Assembly: GCF_018340385.1 (NCBI RefSeq)
Contig: NC_056575.1
Location: 31,156,597-31,220,596 of the forward strand
DNA from: Cyprinus carpio
Lineage: Eukaryota; Chordata; Actinopteri; Cypriniformes; Cyprinidae
DNA: 64,000 nucleotides
Direction: 5' to 3'
Shown piece after piece: positions 55,620 to 64,000 of this stretch (positions within the stretch are counted from its first letter, which is position 1; each line of letters starts with the position of its first letter). The notes under the pieces are model-generated. The model did not search any database and was not told the origin of the DNA. It saw nothing but the letters and a program-made list of their open reading frames with translations. The translations under genes were made by a program, and so were the position numbers.

Positions 55620-57630
55620 AGTGATGAATTACAATGAACGCAGGAATCTTAGGAAAAGGGCCCTCAAAAGAGTTGACACTTTTCTTAAATCAGTGGATCA
55701 TGAGGTGTATGACCATACTGATAATCTTAACAACTCTCCTGTTAGCATTCCTCCTGGTGGCATTCCCTCTGACTGCAGACCTTCAGATTTGAATCCTACT
55801 TGCATCTCTGTTAGTGAGAATACAAACAGTAGCCATGATTGTAGCAGTACTGGTGAAACAAATGATGAAAGTGATCTCAGAAGCAGCATTACTGACTGGG
55901 CACTTCGTTTTGGTGTATCTCTCATTGCACTTTCTGCTTTATTGGCAATTCTTAGAGTGCATTTACCATTCCTGCCAAAAGATGGAAGGTCAATGTTAAA
56001 AATGAAAACGGAGTACAATGTGGAGATGATTGCCGGTGGATCTTTCCACTATTTTGGTATTGTCAGTGCTTTCAGAAAAACACTTTGAGAAGCGTATGTT
56101 CTTGTTTTACAGACGGGCACACATTTTAACATGCAGCTAAATTTTTGACGGAATCCCACTTTTCAAAAGTTCTTCAGTTCAACTTTGGCCTATTCTTGGC
56201 ATGTTCAAAGGTCTATCTAAGAAACCTGTTGTCGTAGGGTTGTTTTGTGGGACCACTAAGCCAAAAAATCTTTCTGACTATCTCAGTCACTTAGTTTGTG
56301 AGTTGCAAAATTTAAGAAGAGGTTTTGTTTTTGGTGGCAAGACTTTCTTTGTCAAGGTAACGTCTATCATGTGTGACGCTCCAGCACGAGCCTTTATCAA
56401 AGGTATAAAATCTCATACAGGATACTATGGCTGTGACAAATGTCAGCAGAAAGGTTCCTATGTGGAACACCGCATGACATTTCCTGAGAACGATGCCTCC
56501 TGTAGAACAGATGAAGCTTTTCGACTGGGATTAGATGAGGAACACCATCTAACACACTGTCCTCTTCTAGAAACTGACATTGACATGGTAACTGGTTTTC
56601 CTCATGATTACATGCACCCTGTGTGTTGGGGGTGTAGTGAGACGTCTAACGGATCTGTGGTGTGGTGCAGTGGGTCCCCTGCGTACAAGGTTTTCGAGCA
56701 TTCAGGTCTTGGGTATCTCTGAGAGACTGGTAGCATTAAAGGAGTTCATTCCAGCAGAGTTTGCCAGAAAGCCTAGGGCTCTCAGTGAGAGGACTTCTTT
56801 GGAAGGCAACTGAATCCCGTCAACTGTTGCTGTACACAGGCCCTGTTGTTTTAAAGAGTGTGTTGCCTCGCCAGGTTTATGATAACTTTATGCTGCTGTC
56901 TGTTGCCATCTACATTTTGGCAAATTCAAACTATTGTATCGAAATGAATGATTTGGCTCACTCCTTTTTGGTATCATTTGTTGAGCATTATGGCTTGTTG
57001 TATGGCAAAGAGATGGTGGTATACAACATTCATGGCTTGGTACATCTTGCTAGTGATGTTAAAGTGCATGGTCCTTTAGATGGCATATCTGGCTTCCCCT
57101 ATGAAAATTATCTTGGTGAGTTTAAGAGATTGGTAAGGAAGCCTCACAATCCACTTGCACAGATAATCCGCAGGTTGTCAGAGCATGAGGAAAGGAACTA
57201 TTATTCCACTGATGAAATTTCACTAATGTGCCCTCATAAAAATGGACCCGTACCACAAACACTGACAGAAGCAGTACATCAGTTCAGACAGCTTACTGTT
57301 GATGGTGTCATGCTGCGAATATCGAGCAGAGATGATTGCATTGCTATTCATGGCAATGTGATTTCAGTAAAAAACATAATTGCTTATGGGGGTAAAGAGT
57401 ATGTTATGTTTCAAGAGTATAGAGAGAAAGAGGCCTTATACATTTACCCTCTTGACTCCAGAAACATGGGAGTATTCATCGTGTCCAATTTGTCAACAGT
57501 GATGCACTTTACTGAGCTCACAAAGCCCTGGCAGAAGTGTGTGAGGTTGCCCCTGGGAGACAAATTTGCAGTCTTTCCCTCTGACTCACACATCTTAATA
57601 ATATCACCAATTAATGTACATAGTTCTTGA
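55620..57630 (+). pseudogene. CACTA/EnSpm TNP2-like transposase, frameshifted
   Basis: The N-terminal part opens at ATG 55623 (MNYNERRNLRKRA). It runs through an acidic Ser-rich linker to LRVHLPFLPKDGRSMLK and GGSFHYFGI (to 56088), as in TNP2-like proteins of fish EnSpm elements. The catalytic part starts with NFDGIPLFK (about 56142-56168, likely first Asp). PILGMFKGLSKKPVVVGLFC, IMCDAPARAFIKG (second Asp) and the zinc pair GYYGCDKCQQKG follow, then GFPHDYMH (about 56600). After frame changes near 56625 and 56790 the final 270 residues are open to 57630 and contain VVYNIHGLVHLASDV and FPYENYLGEFKRLVR. The enzyme would cut the CACTA ends. No CACTA terminal repeats were located in the window, and at least three frame changes disable the gene. 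Confidence 0.75.
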
Positions 57631-57778
57631 GAAGCAGCAACACCATTTCTGGATTATATTGTGGGACATGCTTTTGTAAGTGGCATTTATATGAATTCGA
57701 TTTTTTTTTTTTTAAATGAATCTAAATTAAGTCTAAAATTAATTACAACTCTTGTTTTTTTTTTGTTTTTTTTTTCAG

Positions 57779-59838
57779 CCAATGCATCATATCGTAATCT
57801 TTGAAACCACAAATGAAGTCGAGGTTGTCCCCCATAATTGGATAAGGGACAATGTTTGTATGTGGCCTCCATACAAATATGAAGATAGAGTTAAAGCCAT
57901 AAAATCAATGGTAAAGCCAGGACCATCCTGGACTCCCTTCAAAATCCGGATTATTTTTATACTAGAGGTACATATAACCTTAGCTTCCATGGGTCAGATT
58001 TACTAACAGGTTGCACCAGCATATAACCGTCTTTTGGTGTCGGGATTTATTAAAGACACTAAAAAGGCGTGAACAGTTATTTTTTGCGGCTGACCTTGTT
58101 GCATGTGGTTTTAAGAGTTTCCCTTTCAGACTCATGCAGAATCATTCAGATTAATTTAGATGAATCATGCAAGGTGATTAACTAAGGTTTTTGCTAGTTA
58201 TTTTCCTGGTATTTGCACCATTTGTTTACCTCCCCCCAAAAAAGAGATTATGCCCATTTAGTAAATCTGGCCCTAATATATATATATATATTTTTTTTTT
58301 TCTCCTATTATTTATTCATAATTTCTCTTTAATGTATTTTTAGTTTGCTTAACAGAAACCTTGTGTGTTTATCTATACAGAAACATATGAAGAAGCTCGC
58401 CAAAAAACTACCAGAGGCAGAAAAAATAAACACACAGACCTTACAGACATGGACTCGCCCCCCCCCGAAGAGAAGAAAAAGACACATGTAAATACAGCAC
58501 ATACAGAGCAGAGTATGGCCTGCTGAATGAGGACAATAAATTGAATAATTTGTTTATTTTTTCTTCAGTAAAAGGGCACGTTTTTTCGATGATAGTGAAA
58601 CTGAGGATGAAGCAAACTTTCCACTTCCAGCAGCACCAGCAATGCAAATCAACCCCATCAGGAAATGTAAGATTGGCCAATTTGTGCAACAGTTATAGTT
58701 TTATTAATTTGTTTAACACATTTGTTTTTTTTGTGAATTCATTTGAGGAATGCTATCATCAGTTCTGGAAATACACTTTTGCCTTTGAATGTAGTAGGGC
58801 TGTCACAAACAATTTTTTTTTTTGTAATCCGTTTATTATGCTTTGCTTGCATGCTCTAATAATATATTTATATTTTATTGTGGGCCTATTTTCTGTTCAA
58901 TTTTTGTTAATTAAAAAATAATTGTGGCTATTTTCGTTTATTGACTTCGTTTTTTTAATTCAGGAAAATTGATTCTTTTTTGCCAAGTGCATTCCAGAAG
59001 TTTTGGTTTTTTGGCCCAGATTTTTAATTTCGGTGCATCCCTTACTTCGCGCAAAATACATATGTAAAAAACAATGAGGCATACAATTGGTTTAAATAAA
59101 GCAGGGCTTGACATTAAGCCTTGTCATGTGCTTGTCCTTCGGACAAGTAAATCGGTCATTCACTTTGATTTTTTGTGTTGTAAATATAATTTATATTGAA
59201 GCAATATTCTCATCAATGTCAAATCAGCTTTGACGAATGTAAATCATATTTTGCATATTTTTACATTTTTTCCCCTAATCGTATTAAAAGGAACGATGGA
59301 GCAGCACACATTTAAATTCTTACATTTGAACCATTTACTTTTTGAATGAGACCCTATAGGGATTTTAAAAATTATCGCAGTATGTTTACTGAGTTTCTAT
59401 GTGGTGCTGCACTCATTTGGTTTGATTTCTCGATGGAGGTTGGGCAAGCCTCAACAGTGCAAACCTTGCTGACAGTACATTATTATCATTCACTTTCGAT
59501 TGCTCCACACACTAAATTATAGTAGAATCATTCTCCCTCTTGTTTTCCTGTACAGGTACCAGCAGAGCAGGGAATTACTCTCAACCACTGGCCAGAGAAG
59601 ACGCAGAGACTATGAATTGTGAGTATTTGAAGAAAACACTAAGGGCATGTGAGTTACAGAGTAGATGTGCTTCAATTTGATAATAGTTAGACTTAAACTT
59701 GCCTCAAAGCTCCTGAACACTGACTTCTTCAATTTCTCCCTCTTGTTTTCCTCTACAGGTACCAGCAGAGCAGAGAATTACTCTCAACCACAGGCCAGCC
59801 AGAGAGGCGCAGCAGAGAGGATGCAGAGACTATGAATT
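57779..59838 (+). pseudogene. Partner gene of the CACTA-type element, at least five exons
   Basis: Exons are bounded by good splice sites: 57779-57967 (acceptor TTTTTTCAG, donor GTACAT), 58381-58487, 58569-58666, and a final exon present twice (59556-59618 and 59759-59838). The first encodes HHIVIFETTNEVEVVPHNWI, then MWPPYKYEDRVKAIKSM, a Trp-rich block that in fish genomes follows TNP2-like transposases. The second carries TYEEARQKTTRGRKNKHTDL. The third is acidic and Ala/Pro-rich (FDDSETEDEANFPLP). It lies just downstream of the transposase on the same strand. Its function is not known to me. Its coding frame seems better preserved than that of the transposase. A DNA-binding accessory role is possible but unproven. 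No stop-terminated last exon was identified. Confidence 0.5.
59100..59180. mobile_element. hAT-type end fragment (CAGGGCTTGACATTAA)
   Basis: GCAGGGCTTGACATTAAGCC followed by CTTGTCCTTCGGACAAG resembles the start of a common fish hAT repeat. No second end or duplication was found. Confidence 0.4.
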
Positions 59839-59865
59839 GTGAGTATTTGAAGAAAACACAGGACA
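59536..59865 (+). repeat. Tandem duplication carrying an exon, about 203-bp period
   Basis: Both copies share the polypyrimidine/acceptor stretch CTCTTGTTTTCCTSTACAG, an exon starting GTACCAGCAGAGCAG, the donor GTGAGTATTTG and AAGAAAACAC. The exon is 63 bp in the first copy and 80 bp in the second, differing by 17 bp near its 3' half. Confidence 0.9.
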
Positions 59866-60004
59866 TGTAATCGTCCAGTCATTTTATGAAAAAAGGTTGA
59901 ACAAATTGCAACAGAAGCAAACTTAATTGATTTTGTATCCTCAATATGTCCTGAGTAAGAGAAAAAAAGTCCTGAAGAATCCCTTTAGGGGAAAGTTTAG
60001 AAAG

Positions 60005-60110
60005 ACCCAAATATAGCCTATTCCGGGTGTCCCGCGGGGTTGTAAAAAGTATTAAAAGGTAGTAAATGAAATTAGCCAAAATTAAGGGCATTAAAAAGTA
60101 TTAAAGTAAT
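60005..60110. mobile_element. hAT-type repeat fragment (GTCCCGCGGGG...)
   Basis: GGGTGTCCCGCGGGGTTG with repeated AAAAAGTATTAAA motifs is the recognisable head of a dispersed fish hAT repeat. The far end is unclear. Confidence 0.4.
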
Positions 60111-60964
60111 AAACGTCATCTGACGAGGTATTACATTTTCAAATCCCCATCCAACTTGGCCTATGAGTTTCAATTTGTGTTAAGTGCAGGCCTTCTAAAA
60201 TTCAAATTTGCGTAGATTTATTTTATGTTGCGACTCTTGCGAGTAGGACCCTGAGCGATATCATGTGACGTGGTGTTCGTTCGCACGTGTGCTGAACAAA
60301 CTGGGTACCCGGCAGGCTGACTTGCTGCCAAACCTGTTTGTGAGTTTGCTTCTATTTCAGTCATTTAAGAGACATCAGGGTTTTCCTGCATTGAACATTT
60401 TTTTGGCAGCCGCCAAAGCCTTATTTGATCGGTGAGTAGCCCTAATGTAGATGACAGCTGCGCTCGTGACAGGGTGCATGTTAACTGAAAGAAAGAACGA
60501 GCATAGAGAGAGAGCCCCGGTCACACACGCGCATTCCTCTCCACTCTTGCTCTCTCTCATATTAATCAAAATCTATTGACACCGATGTAAAAGATCGGAA
60601 GACCGAAGTTTTCACGTGGCGCATTCGGAGATTTATTTCTTGAATTACCGCTGGGTGTGAATTGTGCTAAAATACACTGCCTTATCTTCTCTGAAAAGTG
60701 TTTCCGCACATTTAGCTGACATACCAACCACACTTTCAATAAAAAAAAAAAAAAACTATCCAGTGATGAAATGTGTTCTGTGTTGAGACACAATCTTGCG
60801 ATGTCCTAAACTGCTGGATAATCACCAAACGCGTACACGTCCGCTAATGACGCATCACATAATTCGCGAACTAATGACTCCTTTGAACCGATTCACTTTA
60901 ATGAATGGTTAAAACTGAGTCTGTCCGCACGGAACTCACTGAGACATCTGATCGGAGTTTAACA
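60111..60964. other. Non-coding stretch, no recognised gene
   Basis: Moderate GC. A short A tract lies near 60740. No element ends were found. Confidence 0.4.
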
Positions 60965-61200
60965 AATCGTAACACTTTTACAATATGGTTTCCATTTATT
61001 AAAACTCTAGTCAACTACATTAACTTTAATTAACATTAACTATTTAATAAACTACACTTCTACAGCATTAATCTGTCTCAATGTTAATTTCACAATTTAC
61101 TAGCCTACATTATTGAAATCAAAAGTTGCATTTGTTAACATTAGTTTAAATGCAACTGTGAAGTAACATGAACGAACAAACAATTCACGTATTCATGTAA
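60965..61200. repeat. Dispersed TTAACATTAACT-rich repeat
   Basis: The segment of ATTAACTTTAATTAACATT-like runs and GCATTTGTTAACATTAG matches the look of a very common fish interspersed repeat. Boundaries are not defined. Confidence 0.5.
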
Positions 61201-61909
61201 TGTAACACGTAGTATTATCAGGTTATTTATATTATGGATGTGTAGAAACAGTACCAAAAAAAAAAATCATTTCGTTTAGGGACTGGCGTGAATGTGAAAC
61301 CAGAAAAAAAGTGCGAAGCAAGTTGTTATCTAGCAGCTAATTTATTTATTTTTTATCTGGCAGCTAATTTTATTCAATTGTATCAGTATATGGTAGAAAT
61401 TAGACTATTAGTTAAACTTATTTTATGCTACTTTATTTTACTTTCTTGATATTGATTATTATTATAGACCAATAATTATCAGGTCTAGTCAAAGAAGGAT
61501 TTTATCGTACAAAACTAATGAAATCAAGTGGTAAAATCCAGCTTAAAAAAAAAAAACCAAAAAAACTTTTTCACTTTTTTAAAAACTTTACACCGCTACC
61601 GTTGCAGCTTGAAGTCGTGCCTGGTATTTAAAAATATTGTGAAGGTATTTAAAAAAAAAAAGCTATTAAATTCAAAACTTACGAATTTCTGGTATATACC
61701 CTGTTATTTCTCAAGAATAGGGTACTTTTAACCTTTTTAAACCTGTATACACCATGAGAATTACACTGAGTTAATTTACTTGCATCAAGACAAACAAAAA
61801 ATTATACTTTTTTTTTTTTTTAATTGTTAACCTGGGCACACTGTGCATAATCTATGTATTGCGTAATTTGTCATAAATACCACAACATATCTAAACATTG
61901 GGTATAGCC
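61201..61909. other. Non-coding AT-rich stretch
   Basis: Homopolymer A/T tracts at 61545, 61650 and 61808. No gene or bounded element was found. Confidence 0.45.
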
Positions 61910-62377
61910 TAGGGCTGGGAAATCACAGGGTACTTCATCGATACCGATAATATCGTGATACGCGATAATCAATATATATCGTAATACTCACAACATATCA
62001 TGTTTTCAGAAATAATAATATATTTTTATTTAATTAGGAAAATGACATCTCCATTTTATTTTTTTGGACATAAACACAATACAAAAACAACTTGGTGTCT
62101 TATCAGTTGCAACAAATCACAGACACTATTTTTGTTTTGCTGCAGATGATTTTTTTTCACTCGGGAGAAATCGAGTGGAATTGGTGAAGCTCGCATGGTC
62201 GCGGCTTGCAGCATGTGAGAGGAATTACAAGCCGAGCCGAGCACGTTACGTGCACCTCCCGACCTCCCGATAATTTAAACATGTTTTTTCACCAGCTGTC
62301 CCCTATTGCCAAATCATACACAACTACGTGGATGGGGCTATACCTCAGTGGCAGCAACCATACAGCGTGCGCATACA

Positions 62378-62420
62378 CTGTCACACACACACACACACTT
62401 TTCTCTCTCTCTCTCCCATT
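62378..62420. repeat. CA and CT microsatellite pair
   Basis: A (CA)n run directly followed by a (CT)n run. Confidence 0.9.
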
Positions 62421-62623
62421 CGCAACATGACGGTCTCTGTGTTTAGCGCAAAAGCCCACGTGATTGCTGCCGGCTCGGGATAAAATTCATGCAGGACAGT
62501 CGTGCCGTGTACCAGCTGCTTTGACGTGATTATCAGTTAAACTGACTCGCAACGTGTGCAATATCTCACAACCTCCCGAGTGTCCGAACTCGCACTGTGT
62601 ACGCCCGCCCTAACGGCTTTTAA

Positions 62624-63224
62624 AGGAGAACTCAGGTCAATTTTAACATTGAGCTCATTTTTTTTGTCAATTTGGAGTGCTGTCAATACAGAGAACAACG
62701 ACAAAAATCAGTGTTGCCTACACTGTTATCCTCTTTTTAAAATTTGCACCCTGTTGACTTCAATGGGGCCAGTTTTAAACCTGCTTTTCTACCCTCTTAA
62801 CATCCTTGATGGTGTCATTACAAGTGCACAGCCAATGTGAGTGATTCCTTCAGAGTGAACAAGCCTGATCTGACTGCAGTAGATGTGAAAGATATGAAGA
62901 AAAATGAAGTTAATTCGGCCAGTGCTCATATGTATTTACATCCTGTTTTCGGTTGAAGTCCAAAAGTAAAATGTCGAGTTTCACGCCGCGCATATGTTTT
63001 CGTTACCTATGATCACGTGATGTTCACCTCAAAATCGACTACTATGGACTTTGAGGGTAAATCATGTTTTAAACGTGCCCCTTGAAGTCACCAGGTGTCA
63101 AATTTTAAAAAGAGATAACACGGTGTAAGCAACACTTGATTTTTTGTCGTTGTTCCTCTGTATTGACAGCACTCCAAATTTACAAAAAATGAGCCTCAAT
63201 GTTAAAATTGACCTGAGTTCTCCT
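62624..63224. mobile_element. 601-bp foldback MITE with TTAA duplication
   Basis: AGGAGAACTCAGGTCAATTT (62624 on) pairs with the right arm ending CCTGAGTTCTCCT (63224). The complementarity continues for roughly 150 bp. TTAA flanks both ends (62620-62623 and 63225-63228). It is non-coding. Confidence 0.92.
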
Positions 63225-63409
63225 TTAAAGATCGATACTTGGCAAGAGCGCATCGAAAATCGATCACGGGAGAAAATATCGCGAGATATCGCCATATTGA
63301 TATTTTGGCGCACCCCTATATAGCCAGGTGAAAGTCTTGTTGGCATATAACTGTAAAAGACTTGATGTTAAGGTCTGAGTGGAACCTGTTTAGGCTACCC
63401 ATGAGCATT

Positions 63410-63636
63410 AATACATAGAAGGAAGTACTTTAAACCAGCCTTTATTGCAGAGATGGGGTTTGGGAATGGGACTGTTTCTGAGGGAACAGGAGAGAAGGGG
63501 TAAGGAGAATGCAGAAGACAAAGGAAGGTAAAATAAAAAGTGAACCCCCAGAAACGGTCCCACGGACCCAGCCCCAAACCCCATCTCTGCAATGATAATT
63601 AATAAAGGCTGGTTTAAAGTACTTCTTCCTTTATGT
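63410..63636. mobile_element. Palindromic foldback of about 220 bp
   Basis: GGAAGTACTTTAAACCAGCC, then GCAGAGATGGGGTTTGGG in the left arm pair with the right arm. The right arm carries an extra 10 bp (AATGATAATT) between the two blocks. No target duplication was resolved. Confidence 0.8.
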
Positions 63637-63692
63637 ATAATCCCCAATGAGATTCTTCAGGGCTTTTTTTTTCTTTACTCAGAGTTGAGTTT

Positions 63693-63814
63693 GCTTCTGT
63701 TGCAATTTGTCCTAGGTTGACCCCCATTTTGGCTTAAAATGACTGGATTATAATGTTTGTTTTTTTTAAGCTTAGAATGTTTATGCTTCTGTTGCAATTT
63801 GTCCTAGGTTGACC
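63693..63814. repeat. 30-bp direct repeat, 92-bp spacing
   Basis: The 30-bp block starting GCTTCTGTTGCAATTTG is identical at 63693-63722 and 63785-63814. Confidence 0.92.
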
Positions 63815-64000
63815 ATTGTATGGCGTTTGAGTGCACTATATCTGCAAGGAGTGAATGAAAAAAAGAGTGAATTCGGACGCTGACGTTTACACTGCGCGTC
63901 GGAGAGCTGGAGCTGTCGCAGTACAGGCTTTGTCGCACGGGATAAAACTCCTTTTATCTTACATGTTCTTTACCTTATTATATATAATCCAAACTATTAA

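Larger units (their letters stand above)
61910..63318. mobile_element. hAT element, 1.4 kb, with nested MITE
   Basis: It begins TAGGGCTGGG and ends CACCCCTA, with TATCG-rich palindromes inside each end. TATAGCC is directly repeated at 61903-61909 and 63319-63325, consistent with a hAT 8-bp duplication with one changed base. There is no transposase. About 40% of its length is the foldback element at 62624-63224. Confidence 0.8.

Noticed and set aside
1..64000. tRNA, rRNA, CRISPR arrays and bacterial-style operons or ribosome binding sites
   Set aside because: None was seen. The sequence is eukaryotic with introns, and the direct repeats present are satellites or element duplications without a spacer pattern.

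Overview
The window looks like fish chromosomal DNA, most likely from a cypriniform (zebrafish/carp-type) genome. It is AT-rich, has GT-AG introns and simple-sequence tracts, and is packed with transposable elements of kinds known from teleosts: DIRS, Ty3/Gypsy, L1/Tx1- and L2-like LINEs, PIF/Harbinger and ISL2EU, CACTA/EnSpm, hAT, and TTAA-flanked foldback MITEs. The species call is inference from this repertoire. No intact host protein-coding gene, tRNA, rRNA or CRISPR array was found. The only host-like traces are one signal-peptide-type exon (15248-15298), a possible leader exon on the minus strand (about 15975-16070), and a motif cluster resembling YY1 sites (33546-33570).

Layout, left part. 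At 1-6500 a minus-strand LINE ORF1 is split by a 2.7-kb unclassified DNA element with GTGTTA-rich ends (2245-4987), and its probable 5' UTR is split again by a 721-bp MITE. From 6.7 to 8 kb there are minus-strand L1-type and L2-type LINE relics. From 8 to 13.4 kb, a probable TTAA element is broken into two halves by nested insertions, including a LINE 3' end with a 30-bp target duplication (10345-10923). A Harbinger element with matched ends (16421-19548) carries a broken transposase and a convergent Myb/SANT-like gene. Decayed Harbinger/MADF relics follow to 24 kb.

Middle part. A nearly full-length DIRS retrotransposon (24748-29666) has 145-bp inverted terminal repeats, an internal complementary region, and broken gag, RT/RNase H and tyrosine-recombinase reading frames. 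It is followed by an ISL2EU-like element (about 30-32.3 kb) with a SWIM-type partner gene on the plus strand and a DDE transposase on the minus strand. Next comes a multi-exon relic of a transposon-associated gene (33-36.5 kb) split by a probable hAT insertion, then a palindromic minisatellite, an L1 ORF2 tail and MITEs.

Right part. A complete Ty3/Gypsy element (42364-50362, target duplication TATG) has two LTRs, gag, protease and a long pol. It is inactivated by frameshifts and by a probable deletion in the integrase core. A hAT element (51545-53224, 8-bp duplication TTACCTGT) contains a smaller element flanked by TCA. A TIR element (53623-54604) is followed by a CACTA-type transposase and its multi-exon partner gene (55.6-59.8 kb), which carries a tandemly duplicated exon. 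A second hAT element (61910-63318) contains a TTAA-flanked foldback MITE, and another foldback lies at 63.4-63.6 kb.

The genes do not form a pathway. They are the parts of separate mobile elements, layered by repeated insertion, and most reading frames carry frameshifts or stops. I did not find a convincing new biological system. The most unusual items are the unclassified GTGTTA element, the gypsy LTR with a self-derived internal duplication, the duplicated exon of the CACTA partner gene, and the two-gene ISL2EU unit.
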